Source: Bacilli bacterium (GTDB lineage: Bacteria; Bacillota_I; Bacilli_A; RF39; UBA660). Taken from it: a DNA stretch of 64,000 bases. Made by a program: the position numbers and the translations under genes. Under the pieces are notes generated by a model. It saw nothing but the letters and a program-made list of their open reading frames with translations. It made no database searches and had not been told where the DNA came from. The stretch is taken from contig CAADYO010000009.1 of the NCBI GenBank assembly GCA_900753325.1, positions 152,925-216,924 on the forward strand. Direction: 5' to 3'. Shown here one piece after another: positions 48,749-57,396 of the stretch (position 1 is its first letter; each line of letters starts with the position of its first letter).

Positions 48749-51127
48749 ATGTTTGATAGGATTGTTTATATTAGTGATCATTCAGCAAACGTCAAGTTAG
48801 TTGACGGTTTTAATGTTGCGATGAATTTAATGAACTTGCATATTATTTTTGAGGATAGTACGAAGAAAATATTAGGAGAAGTTGATGATTTAGATGGCAA
48901 TCTTGTCCGTGTTAGGTTTTTAGGTGAAATTGTTAATGGTAAACTGTTGGGTGGTGTAATTCGCAAACCTTCTTTAGATGCTAAAATCAGAGTTATTGAG
49001 CAAAATGAAATTCCTATGATTTGTGGAAGTGATGCTCAAGGTTATTTGAAACTTGGTGTTAGTCCTTTCTATAACGATTATCCCGTTTTCTTAGATGTTA
49101 ATAATTTTTTTAGTAACCATTTCGCAATATTTGGTAATTCTGGTTCTGGTAAAAGTTGTGGAATTTCAAGACTATTCCAAAATATGTTTCAGGATCAAAG
49201 ATTATTTCCATATAAGGCTAATATAATTTTATTTGATTCATCAGGTGAGTATTATAATGCTTTTAAAGATATAAATAACATTAATTCAAACTATCATTAT
49301 CGTTTTTATAGTACTAATGAGGTTGAAAGTAAAGGAGAAAAATTAAGAGTACCAATATTTTTACTTAATGAAAGTGATTTGGCCTTATTATTACAAGCTA
49401 CTAATCATTCTCAGTTGCCTATTATTGAGAGAATGTTAAAGCTAGCATTAATTTTTTCACAAACGGATGTTGATGCTAATAAATATAAGAATCATTTAAT
49501 AGCTAAAGCTATAATGACAGTTTTATATACTAATGAAACTTCTCCTAATAAGAGAAATGAAATTTTTTCAATACTTGCTAGTTGTTCTACTCCAGAGTTT
49601 AATTTAGAGGCTGTTGTACAAGGTGTTGGTTATACTAGAAAATTCAGAGAGTGTTTCTTAATAGATAGTCAGGGACAATTTTCGGAGAGTGTTTTATTAA
49701 CTGAGTATGTTTCTTCATTTATTAAGAATGAATATGATAACTATGAGCCTAAAACTGGGGTTTATTATACTTTGGATACTTTGGAAAAGGCTTTAAACTT
49801 TACTTTGATTAGTGAAGGTTGGCTAAGAAATGAAAATACATATGGTGATGCAGTTACTATTAAAGTTAGATTGCATTCATTAATAGTTGGAAATAATTCT
49901 AAGTACTTTGAGTATCCAGATTTTGTATCTTTAGAGACTTATTTATCTTCAATGTTATTGAATAATGGTAATAAATATCAAATTGTTAATATTAATTTGG
50001 ATGATGTTGATGATGATTTTGCTAAAGTAATTACTAAAATTTATTCTAGACTTATTTTTGAGTTTGCTAAGGGTTTGAAAGAACGGGCTAGTATACCTTT
50101 TCATATAGTTGTTGAAGAGGCTCATAGGTATATTCAAAATGATACTGATAGATTCTTAATTGGTTATAATATATTTGAACGTATTGCTAAAGAGGGTCGT
50201 AAATATGGTGTTATTTTAGGCCTTATTTCACAAAGACCTGTTGAATTGTCTGATACGGTTATTTCCCAATGCTCTAATTTCTTAATATTTAAAATGAATC
50301 ATCCAGTTGATGTTGACTATATTAGAAAGATGGTTCCTAATATTAGTGATGAAATTGTTGAAAAGCAAAAAACTTTACAGTCTGGTACGTGTTTAGGTTT
50401 TGGTATGGCTTTTAGAATACCTTTAATAGTTAAAATGGAAATGCCTAATCCAGCTCCATGGAGTGGCAACTGTGATGTTGTTTCTATTTGGAATGGAAAT
50501 GGTATTGCAAGTAATAATGTTAATAACAGTGTTAATAATAAAACAGAGGCTATTCCTGTTACTACTTCTCAAACTAGTACTGCTGCTAGTCCTGTTCAAA
50601 ATATAAATACAAATATTCCTGTTAATCCATTTTTAGAGAATAATGATGGTCAACAAACTGTTAGCAATGCAGGAAATGTTTCTATTCCTAATACTGCTAA
50701 TAATAGTTTTTTTAATCAAACTAATGTAGTTAATAATTCTGTTAATAATACTAACAGTAATATGACTGATGATTTGTTGCAAACAACTGGTAGTAATCCA
50801 ATTCCAACAATTGGTGGCTATAGTTTAGATAATCAACTAGTTAAATCTGCTTTACCTGATTTTGCTACTCCAAGCAGAGATAAAACAGCAGAATCTTTTA
50901 ACCCTAATCAATTTTTAAATGTACCTAGTGCATTAGATATGGTTGCTAACCAAAGTACTGTTGCTCCTACTGTAAAACTTGAAAATAATACTGATGATTA
51001 TGGAAGTGTTAGAATAGCTCCTCCTGTTGAAAATAATCCTTCTCAACCTTCTAACAATATGCAAAATAATTCTTCAGTTGTTCCAAGGACAGACAGTGGA
51101 ATACCTTTAATTAATTTGGTAGAATAA
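48749..51127 (+). CDS. HerA-like P-loop ATPase with Asn-rich tail
   Basis: 792 residues. An N-terminal beta-barrel (HAS-barrel-like, about 1-80) precedes a FtsK/HerA-class ATPase: Walker A GNSGSGKS (129-136), Walker B IVVEEAHR near 453-460 (with the adjacent Glu and His typical of HerA), LISQRP, and the C-terminal GTCLGFGMAFRIPLIVKME strand. The last 200 residues are low complexity, rich in Asn, Thr, Ser, Pro and Val (NNVNNSVNNKTEAIPV...). HerA hexamers translocate DNA, usually with the nuclease NurA or as part of defence systems; no nuclease partner is adjacent. It has its own promoter and terminator, so it is a monocistronic insertion between ylxM and ffh. Confidence 0.82.
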   Translation: MFDRIVYISDHSANVKLVDGFNVAMNLMNLHIIFEDSTKKILGEVDDLDGNLVRVRFLGEIVNGKLLGGVIRKPSLDAKIRVIEQNEIPMICGSDAQGYLKLGVSPFYNDYPVFLDVNNFFSNHFAIFGNSGSGKSCGISRLFQNMFQDQRLFPYKANIILFDSSGEYYNAFKDINNINSNYHYRFYSTNEVESKGEKLRVPIFLLNESDLALLLQATNHSQLPIIERMLKLALIFSQTDVDANKYKNHLIAKAIMTVLYTNETSPNKRNEIFSILASCSTPEFNLEAVVQGVGYTRKFRECFLIDSQGQFSESVLLTEYVSSFIKNEYDNYEPKTGVYYTLDTLEKALNFTLISEGWLRNENTYGDAVTIKVRLHSLIVGNNSKYFEYPDFVSLETYLSSMLLNNGNKYQIVNINLDDVDDDFAKVITKIYSRLIFEFAKGLKERASIPFHIVVEEAHRYIQNDTDRFLIGYNIFERIAKEGRKYGVILGLISQRPVELSDTVISQCSNFLIFKMNHPVDVDYIRKMVPNISDEIVEKQKTLQSGTCLGFGMAFRIPLIVKMEMPNPAPWSGNCDVVSIWNGNGIASNNVNNSVNNKTEAIPVTTSQTSTAASPVQNINTNIPVNPFLENNDGQQTVSNAGNVSIPNTANNSFFNQTNVVNNSVNNTNSNMTDDLLQTTGSNPIPTIGGYSLDNQLVKSALPDFATPSRDKTAESFNPNQFLNVPSALDMVANQSTVAPTVKLENNTDDYGSVRIAPPVENNPSQPSNNMQNNSSVVPRTDSGIPLINLVE

Positions 51128-51158
51128 GGATATATGTTACTATATCTTTATTTTTTTT
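51126..51158 (+). terminator. Terminator after the HerA-like gene
   Basis: AAGGATATA (51126-51134) pairs with TATATCTTT (51141-51149), one wobble, then T run. Confidence 0.8.
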
Positions 51159-51191
51159 CTACAAAAGCTTTTAATATTTTACTTTTTTATT

Positions 51192-51197
51192 TATAAT
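51192..51197 (+). promoter_or_regulatory. Candidate -10 of ffh
   Basis: TATAAT at 51192-51197, then GGTGAT (51205-51210) and ATG 51215. Confidence 0.5.
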
Positions 51198-51214
51198 TAA
51201 TATTGGTGATATAT

Positions 51215-52522
51215 ATGTTTGAAAGTTTAGGAGACAGATTACAAAACGCATTACATAAAATAAAAGGTTATGGAAAAATCACAGAAGATAATATTTCTGA
51301 TATGATGCGTGAGATTAGATTAGCTTTGCTTGAAGCTGATGTTAATTATAAGGTGGTTAAAGAATTTACTAATTCAGTTAAAGAAAAGGCACTTGGCGAA
51401 GAAGTTGCTAGCAGTATTAATCCTGGCGACCTATTTGTTAAAATTGTAAAGGATGAATTAGTTGAATTATTAGGTGGAGAGAGTAAGCCTTTAAATTTAA
51501 ATGGTAATCCGGCTACGTTGATGTTAGTTGGTTTACAAGGCTCTGGTAAGACAACAACTATTGCAAAACTTTCTAATTTTTTACGAAAGAAACATGCAAA
51601 GAAACCTTTATTAGTAGCTTGTGACGTTTATAGACCAGCAGCAATTGATCAGTTAAAACAATTAGGTAAGCAATTAAATATAGAGGTTTATGAAGAAGGT
51701 AAATCTGATCCTGTTGAAATTGCTAAAAATGCTATTTCATATGCTAAACAGAATGGATATGATTATGTTTTGGTTGATACCGCTGGTAGACTTCATATTG
51801 ATGAGGAATTAATGGATGAATTAGTTAACATTAAAAATGCTATTAATCCTGATGAAATATTATTAGTAATTGATGCTATGATGGGACAGGATGCTATTAA
51901 TGTAATTACTGGATTTAATGATAAACTACCTTTGACCGGTGTTATTTTAACTAAATTAGATGGTGATACTAAAGGTGGAGTAGCTTTATCTGTTAGACAT
52001 CTAACGAATGTTCCAATAAAGTTTATTGGTGTTTCTGAAAAATTAGATGGTTTGGACTTCTTTGATCCAGAACGTGCTGCTGGTAGAATTCTTGGAATGG
52101 GTGATATCGTTTCTTTAGTTGAAAAGGCAACAGAGGCAATAGATGAAAAAGAAGCTGAAAAAGCTGCTAAAAGAATGCAGCAAGGAAAATTTGATTTGGA
52201 AGATTTTTTATCAACAATGAAGCAAGTTAAAAAATTAGGACCCTTAGAAAACTTATTGAAACTTGTTCCTGGTGCCAAGAAGATGGGACTTTCTGATGTT
52301 AAAATTGATCCAAAACAGATGGCACATATTGAAGCTATTGTATTATCAATGACTCCTAAGGAAAGAAGAAATCCAGAAATTATAAAAGCTAGTCGTAAGA
52401 CTAGAATCGCCAATGGTTCTGGTACTTCTGTACAAGAAGTTAATAAATTACTTCAACAATTTGACCAAATGAAAAAAATGATGAAACAAATGTCAAATGG
52501 AAATATGAAGTTACCTTTTTAG
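51215..52522 (+). CDS. ffh: Signal recognition particle protein Ffh
   Basis: 435 residues: N domain, G domain with GLQGSGKTTTIAKL (G1, about 106), DTAGRLH and TKLDGDTKGG, and the Met-rich M domain (MKQVKKLGPLENLLKLVPGAKKMG...QFDQMKKMMKQMS) that binds signal sequences and 4.5S RNA. ATG 51215 is preceded by GGTGAT; an in-frame TTG at 51203 overlaps that SD. rpsP, its usual downstream neighbour in Bacillus, is absent here. Confidence 0.97.
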   Translation: MFESLGDRLQNALHKIKGYGKITEDNISDMMREIRLALLEADVNYKVVKEFTNSVKEKALGEEVASSINPGDLFVKIVKDELVELLGGESKPLNLNGNPATLMLVGLQGSGKTTTIAKLSNFLRKKHAKKPLLVACDVYRPAAIDQLKQLGKQLNIEVYEEGKSDPVEIAKNAISYAKQNGYDYVLVDTAGRLHIDEELMDELVNIKNAINPDEILLVIDAMMGQDAINVITGFNDKLPLTGVILTKLDGDTKGGVALSVRHLTNVPIKFIGVSEKLDGLDFFDPERAAGRILGMGDIVSLVEKATEAIDEKEAEKAAKRMQQGKFDLEDFLSTMKQVKKLGPLENLLKLVPGAKKMGLSDVKIDPKQMAHIEAIVLSMTPKERRNPEIIKASRKTRIANGSGTSVQEVNKLLQQFDQMKKMMKQMSNGNMKLPF

Positions 52523-52546
52523 TACTAGTTAATTAGTACTTTTTTT
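52521..52546 (+). terminator. Terminator after ffh
   Basis: AGTACTA (52521-52527) pairs with TAGTACT (52534-52540), then a T run. Confidence 0.8.
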
Positions 52547-52578
52547 AGGCATTAATAGTAGCTAAAAATACCTTTTAT

Positions 52579-52587
52579 CATAAGATA
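52579..52587 (+). promoter_or_regulatory. Candidate sigma-K/E-type -10 of the cotD-like gene
   Basis: CATAAGATA fits the mother-cell sporulation -10 CATANNNTA, 21 nt before the ATG. No AC-type -35 at the right distance, so tentative. Confidence 0.4.
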
Positions 52588-52608
52588 GATTAGAGGAGGT
52601 ATTTTATT

Positions 52609-52947
52609 ATGTTTGATCCAAATATGAATATGCCAAATTTTGACTTTGATAGTAATGTTGTTGGAAATAATAATGTAGTTGATAATGATATGAATGTAGA
52701 CATTAATATGATGGGTTATCAAAATATGCCACAATCATCTGGTTGTTGTTCTAATCCAGTAAATGAGGCTGTTCAAGAAAAATGTATTCATAGAACTATA
52801 GTACATGAAGTACCACATGTTTGTCCAATACATACTAGAATAATTAATCATCATGTATATAAACATACTTATAGACCAGCTTATTCTTGCTCAGAAGAAA
52901 ATACTGTAAGTAATGTTCAAGTTGGCTCTTGTTGTCAATTTAGATAA
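52609..52947 (+). CDS. CotD-like spore coat protein
   Basis: 112 residues. An Asn/Met/Asp-rich N-terminus (about 1-40) is followed by CC motifs and a His-rich block: CIHRTIVHEVPHVCPIHTR, then NHHVYKHTYRP, ending SCCQFR. This order (TIV.H..P.HTT..NHH.YKH.HYFPH) is the CotD pattern. CotD is an inner-coat protein of Bacillus spores, made late in the mother cell. His and Cys suggest metal binding or cross-linking. AGGAGG precedes the ATG. The placement after ffh has no functional meaning I can see. Confidence 0.8.
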   Translation: MFDPNMNMPNFDFDSNVVGNNNVVDNDMNVDINMMGYQNMPQSSGCCSNPVNEAVQEKCIHRTIVHEVPHVCPIHTRIINHHVYKHTYRPAYSCSEENTVSNVQVGSCCQFR

Positions 52948-52974
52948 GACTAGTAATAGTCTTTTTCTTTTTTT
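52946..52974 (+). terminator. Terminator after the cotD-like gene
   Basis: AAGACTA (52946-52952) pairs with TAGTCTT (52957-52963), followed by a T-rich run. The same hairpin sequence recurs after mgtA. Confidence 0.85.
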
Positions 52975-52976
52975 AG

Positions 52977-52985
52977 TGTTATACT
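52977..52985 (+). promoter_or_regulatory. Extended -10 promoter of mgtA
   Basis: TGTTATACT at 52977-52985, immediately after the upstream terminator; AGGTGAT and ATG 53006 follow. Confidence 0.5.
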
Positions 52986-53005
52986 TTAATGTAAAGGTGA
53001 TAGTT

Positions 53006-55630
53006 ATGATACAAATATTTGATATAGCCAAAAAAAGAAAAAGTTTAAAAAGTGATGATACAAAAATATTTAATAAATATCTTGAGGAGTCTAAGGCTTG
53101 TGTAGATGAAGAATTTGAGAAATATGCTACATCTACATCTGGTCTAACTAGCAAAGAAAGTAAAATTAGATTTAATAAATCTGGTCCTAATGTTGTAATT
53201 AAAGATGATAAGAAGAGTCCAGTTTATTTTCTTTTTATGTCTTTTAAGGATGAATTTATTATTATTTTGTTGTTTTTGGCAGTAATTAATTTCTTTTTAG
53301 GAGATAAACTTGGGTCAATAATCATTGTTGTTATTGCTTTTATAAGTGCTTTTATTAGATTTATTCAGGATTATTCAGTGTATAAATTTAATAGAAGACT
53401 AAAAGCGCGTATTTATTCAACTGTAACTGTTGTTAGAGATGGTGTTGATAGAGAAATAAAGATTGAAAATGTTGTAGTTGGTGATATTGTTAGACTTAAT
53501 GCTGGTACCATTATTCCAGCTGATTTAAGAATAGTTGAGTCTAAAGATTTGTTTCTTAATCAGTCAGTTTTTACTGGTGAGAGTGTTTTGATAGAAAAAA
53601 CTACTATAAATTCAGTTGAGTCTAAAGAAATATTTAATATTAATAATATTTGTTTAATGGGTACTTCTGTAGTTAGTGGTAAAGGTACTGGAATTGTTAT
53701 AGCAACTGGTTTTAACACATATTTAGGAAAAGTTGGTAATGAAGTTGATAGTAAAAAAGTTCCAACTAACTTTGACAAAGGCATTAAGAATATATCTAAT
53801 TTGTTAATAAGATATATGGTTGTTGTATGCTTGGTGGTAATAATTATAGATGGACTTATTAAGGGAAGTATTAGTGAAGCTTTACTTTTTGCTTTATCTG
53901 TTGCTGTTGGTATAACACCAAGTATGTTACCAATGATTTTGAATGTTAATCTTACAAAGGGTAGTAGAAGTTTGGCTAATAAAAAGACACTTGTAAAAAA
54001 GATTGAGGCAATTCAAAATTTAGGATCTATTGATATTTTATGTACTGATAAGACGGGTACTCTTACGGAAAATAAAATTATTTTACAGAAGTATATTGAT
54101 GCTAGTGGGAAAGAAAATAATAGTATTTTGGAATATGCTTATTTAAATAGTTATTATAGTACTGGAATTAAAAATTTAGTCGATAATGCAATTATTGTAT
54201 ATGGAAATGAACATGCAATAGATGAGAATATTAAAAAGTATGAAAAAATTGATGAAATTCCATTTGATTATACTAGAAAGAAACAAAGTGTTGTTGTTAG
54301 AAATAAATCACTATATAGAATGATAACTAAAGGTGCACTTGAGGAAATAATTAATGATTGTGATATGGTTAAAATTGCAGGTAAGAGGGTAGAAATTACT
54401 GATGATATTAAAAATATAATTAAAGATAGAGCAGTAGAACTTGCTAATACTGGTATGCAGGTTATTGCTCTTGCTGAGAAGCAAAGTTACCCTGGAAAAG
54501 AATTATTTAATGCGTCATGTGAAAAGAATATGACTTTTGTGGGATTTGTCGGATTTTTAGATCCTCCTAAAAGCGATGTTAAAGCTACCTTATTAAAATT
54601 AAATAAAATAAATGTTAAGACTAAAATATTAACTGGTGATAATCCATATGCTACTAGAAATATATGCAATATGGTTGGTTTAAATGGTAATGATATATTA
54701 CTTGGGTGTGATATAGATAAAATGTCTGATGAAGAATTGTTGAAAAGGATAGAATCTGTAGATGTTTTTGCGAGAATGAATCCTTTGCAAAAAGAAAGAA
54801 TTGTAGAATTATATAAAAAGAATGGTCATGTTGTTGGCTATATGGGTGATGGTGTTAATGATGCTCCCTCTCTTAGTAAGGCGGATGTTGGTATTTCTGT
54901 TAATAGTGCTACTTCAATTGCAAAAGAAGCTAGTGAAATAATAATATTGAAACAAAGTCTGAAGGTTGTTTATGATGGTGTATTGGAGGGGAGGAGAGTC
55001 TATGCTAATATTATTAAATATATGAAGATGGCTTTAAGTGCTGACTTTGGTGATGTTTTTAGTATTATGATTGCCAGTATATTTTTACCATTTTTACCAT
55101 TGTTACCTATACAAATGCTTCTTCAAGACTTTATATATGATTTTTCACAAATTGGAATTCCTTATGATAATGTTGACGATGAATTTTTAGTAAAAAGTAA
55201 AAAATGGGATACTAAAAGTATTTCTAGGTTTATGCAAATTATGGGTATTACAAGTTCTTTAATTGATGTGTTCTCTTTTATTATTTTTTGGTTTATATTT
55301 AAGTATAATAGTGTTGATAAACAAGCTTATTTTCAAACTGCATGGTTTGTTACATGTTTAATAACGGAGTTAATGATTATTTTTAATGTTAGAACTTCTA
55401 AAAAGCCATTTATAGAATCTAATGCTAGTTTTAAACTTAATATTTTAACATTAGTATCTTTGGTTTTAACTATTTTGACACCAATACTTTTATGTAATAT
55501 TAGCACTTTTAATTTTGTTATTTTACCTTTACAGTTTTATTTTTATTTAGTTATTTTAGTTCTTCTTTATTTTATAATAGTTTCAATTATTAAAAAATTA
55601 TATATCAAAAAGTATGGTGAATGGTTATAG
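53006..55630 (+). CDS. mgtA: P-type Mg2+-importing ATPase (MgtA/MgtB type)
   Basis: 874 residues. Actuator motif TGES (about 190), phosphorylation motif CTDKTGTLT with Asp about 348, hinge GDGVNDAPSLSKAD. The P3B (MgtA) hallmarks are clear: AVGITPSMLPMILNVNL in TM4, AIQNLGSIDILCTDK, and GDVFSIMIASIFLPFLPLLPIQMLLQDF...FSQIGIPYDNVDDEF in TM5-6. It imports Mg2+ at the membrane. ATG 53006 follows AAGGTGAT; a long upstream in-frame extension is rejected because it overlaps cotD and the promoter. No Mg2+ riboswitch fits in the short leader. Confidence 0.92.
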   Translation: MIQIFDIAKKRKSLKSDDTKIFNKYLEESKACVDEEFEKYATSTSGLTSKESKIRFNKSGPNVVIKDDKKSPVYFLFMSFKDEFIIILLFLAVINFFLGDKLGSIIIVVIAFISAFIRFIQDYSVYKFNRRLKARIYSTVTVVRDGVDREIKIENVVVGDIVRLNAGTIIPADLRIVESKDLFLNQSVFTGESVLIEKTTINSVESKEIFNINNICLMGTSVVSGKGTGIVIATGFNTYLGKVGNEVDSKKVPTNFDKGIKNISNLLIRYMVVVCLVVIIIDGLIKGSISEALLFALSVAVGITPSMLPMILNVNLTKGSRSLANKKTLVKKIEAIQNLGSIDILCTDKTGTLTENKIILQKYIDASGKENNSILEYAYLNSYYSTGIKNLVDNAIIVYGNEHAIDENIKKYEKIDEIPFDYTRKKQSVVVRNKSLYRMITKGALEEIINDCDMVKIAGKRVEITDDIKNIIKDRAVELANTGMQVIALAEKQSYPGKELFNASCEKNMTFVGFVGFLDPPKSDVKATLLKLNKINVKTKILTGDNPYATRNICNMVGLNGNDILLGCDIDKMSDEELLKRIESVDVFARMNPLQKERIVELYKKNGHVVGYMGDGVNDAPSLSKADVGISVNSATSIAKEASEIIILKQSLKVVYDGVLEGRRVYANIIKYMKMALSADFGDVFSIMIASIFLPFLPLLPIQMLLQDFIYDFSQIGIPYDNVDDEFLVKSKKWDTKSISRFMQIMGITSSLIDVFSFIIFWFIFKYNSVDKQAYFQTAWFVTCLITELMIIFNVRTSKKPFIESNASFKLNILTLVSLVLTILTPILLCNISTFNFVILPLQFYFYLVILVLLYFIIVSIIKKLYIKKYGEWL

Positions 55631-55638
55631 TATATATG

Positions 55639-55660
55639 AGACTAGTAATAGTCTTTTTTC
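55639..55660 (+). terminator. Terminator after mgtA
   Basis: AGACTA (55639-55644) pairs with TAGTCT (55649-55654), loop GTAA, then T run. Near-identical to the hairpin at 52946. Confidence 0.85.
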
Positions 55661-55663
55661 TTG

Positions 55664-55672
55664 TGATATAAT
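55664..55672 (+). promoter_or_regulatory. Extended -10 promoter of the methyltransferase gene
   Basis: TGATATAAT at 55664-55672, GGTGAT at 55679-55684, ATG 55690. Confidence 0.6.
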
Positions 55673-55689
55673 CTTATTGGTGATTAGTT

Positions 55690-56358
55690 ATGAATAAATA
55701 TTATGAAGCTTATGATAAAAGATATAAGCAAGTTCATGAAAATAATTTATCTTGGTCTTCTAACAATCCTACCAAAAAAGTTATTGATACTTTAAATAAA
55801 TATTTATCAGAACGTGATATTAAAATTTTAGAGATTGGTTGTGGAGAGGGAAGGGATGCTAGATATTTATTGGGACTTGGTTATAATGTTTTAGCAACTG
55901 ATATTTCACCTGAGGCTATTTCTTATTGTATTGAAAAAGATAGTAATCATGCTTCGTCTTATAAGGTTTTAAATGCTTGTAATGATGATTCTAGTATTGA
56001 TACTTTTGATTTTATATATTCAATTGCTTGTCTACATATGTTGGTTGATGATACTGATAGAAAAAGGTATCTTACTTTTATTAAAAATCATTTGAAGAAA
56101 AATGGTGTTGGACTTATTTTGACACTTGGTGATGGAAAAAAAGAAATGTCTTCTGATATAACAGAAGCTTTTAATGATTCGGAGAGAGTTCATGCGGAAA
56201 CGGGGAAGAAATTAAATATTGCGACTACGTCTTGTAGAGTAGTTAGTTTTAAATATTTGTTTCAGGAACTTGAAAGTTGTGGTTTTGAGGTTGTTGAATC
56301 TGGTATTACTAGTGTTGAACCTGATTTTAGGGAGATTATGTATGTTATTGTTAGGTGA
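55690..56358 (+). CDS. SAM-dependent methyltransferase (class I)
   Basis: 222 residues. Motif I LEIGCGEGRDARYL (about 46-59), the acidic end of strand 2 in ATDIS, motif IV-like FIYSIACLHML, and LKKNGVGLILTLGDG. The fold is the UbiE/TehB-like group; the TehB-type GCG.GR...L signature suggests a small-molecule or peptide substrate. The gene is directly followed by, and slightly overlaps the SD of, an ATP-grasp ligase gene, so the two probably act in one pathway. Substrate unknown. Confidence 0.85.
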   Translation: MNKYYEAYDKRYKQVHENNLSWSSNNPTKKVIDTLNKYLSERDIKILEIGCGEGRDARYLLGLGYNVLATDISPEAISYCIEKDSNHASSYKVLNACNDDSSIDTFDFIYSIACLHMLVDDTDRKRYLTFIKNHLKKNGVGLILTLGDGKKEMSSDITEAFNDSERVHAETGKKLNIATTSCRVVSFKYLFQELESCGFEVVESGITSVEPDFREIMYVIVR

Positions 56359-56363
56359 TAATT

Positions 56364-57287
56364 GTGAATAAAGATTTTCAGGATTTAATAAAAGTTATTT
56401 GTAAAAAGAATAATATAAAGTGTCATATTTTATCGTCTAATTGGGTTATGGTTTTAGAAAAAGGAAAAATTAAAAGGTTTATTGTTGGTTATAAGTTTGA
56501 TCTTAATAGTCATGCTTTAGGTATGATATTTGATGATAAATATGCTACATATGAACTTTTAAAAATAAATAATATTCCTGTTTGTGAATATAACCTTGTT
56601 TATAGTATTAACAATACTAATGATTATGCTATTTCTCATAATGGTTTAGACTATGTTATAGATTTATTTAATAAATACAATGGTGATATTGTGTTTAAAT
56701 CTAATACCGGTACTTGTGGAAGTAATGTAAATAGAATTAATAGTCTTGATGGGCTTATTAAACTATATTCTAATATTTCTTCTCCAAATAAATCTTTTAG
56801 TATTTGTCCTTTTTATGATATTATTAACGAATATCGTGTAATTGTTTTAAATAATAATATTGAATTAATTTATATGAAGGAAAATCCTATTGTATATGGT
56901 GATGGTAAGTCTACTATTAAGGAATTATTGGAAGCGTTCAATTATGAATATTTTAAAAATGTTTATGATGAGTGTTTTGATAGAGTACTTGCTGTTGATG
57001 AGAAGTTTATTTATAGTTGGAAGTTTAATCTATCTACTGGAGCTAGAGCCAATTTTGATATTTCTTCTTCAGATAAGATAAAATTAGAGAATTTGGTTTG
57101 TAAGATGTTTGAAAATATTGATTTTGGTTTTTGTAGTATAGATATTATTAAAACTGTTGAAAATGAGTTCTTGGTGTTGGAAATCAACTCTGGTGTAATG
57201 ATGAAGAATTTAATTAAAGAGAATGATTTTGGTTATAATATTGCTAGAGGAATTTATGAAAAGGCTGTATTAGCTCTTTTCTCATAG
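56364..57287 (+). CDS. ATP-grasp ligase
   Basis: 307 residues. ATP-grasp features: DDKYATYELLKINNIPV (lid/preATP region), GDIVFKSNTGTCGSNV (Lys and Gly-rich loop), VYGDGKSTIKELLEAFN as in cyanophycin synthetase/GshF-type ligases, and the metal-binding end FCSIDIIKT...FLVLEINSG. Such enzymes join a carboxylate to an amine or thiol through an acyl phosphate. I start at GTG 56364; GGTGAT (56354-56359) overlaps the methyltransferase stop. The pair recalls peptide-modifying cassettes, but no precursor peptide is visible beside it. Confidence 0.8.
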   Translation: MNKDFQDLIKVICKKNNIKCHILSSNWVMVLEKGKIKRFIVGYKFDLNSHALGMIFDDKYATYELLKINNIPVCEYNLVYSINNTNDYAISHNGLDYVIDLFNKYNGDIVFKSNTGTCGSNVNRINSLDGLIKLYSNISSPNKSFSICPFYDIINEYRVIVLNNNIELIYMKENPIVYGDGKSTIKELLEAFNYEYFKNVYDECFDRVLAVDEKFIYSWKFNLSTGARANFDISSSDKIKLENLVCKMFENIDFGFCSIDIIKTVENEFLVLEINSGVMMKNLIKENDFGYNIARGIYEKAVLALFS

Positions 57288-57289
57288 TA

Positions 57290-57340
57290 TGTCAATTTGT
57301 CAGTAAATGACATTGTAAAGAAAAGTGTCTAATTTTGTCA
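57290..57340 (+). repeat. TGTCA-motif repeats upstream of rpoZ
   Basis: TGTCAATTTGTCA (57290-57302) and TGTCTAATTTTGTCA (57326-57340) are imperfect direct repeats. ATGTCA (57289-57294) and TGACAT (57308-57313) form an inverted repeat. They may be regulator sites between the ATP-grasp gene and rpoZ, or chance in AT-rich DNA. Confidence 0.4.
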
Positions 57341-57396
57341 CATTTATTGATTAATTTATAGTGAAGGTTTATTCTAATAGTAGGGAGTGTGATACC

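Noticed and set aside
51793..52413. 206-codon minus-strand frame over ffh
   Set aside because: Antisense to the conserved Ffh G and M domains.
52552..52734. 60-codon minus-strand frame across the cotD upstream region
   Set aside because: Overlaps the CotD-like gene and its sporulation -10 on the opposite strand; His/Ile repeats reflect the complement of Asn/Met codons.
53006..53060. Mg2+-sensing riboswitch (M-box) before mgtA
   Set aside because: Only about 15-20 nt of leader fit between the -10 and the start codon, too short for an M-box.
57288..57396. tRNA or small RNA gene in the gap before rpoZ
   Set aside because: No cloverleaf or conserved RNA core; only short TGTCA repeats.
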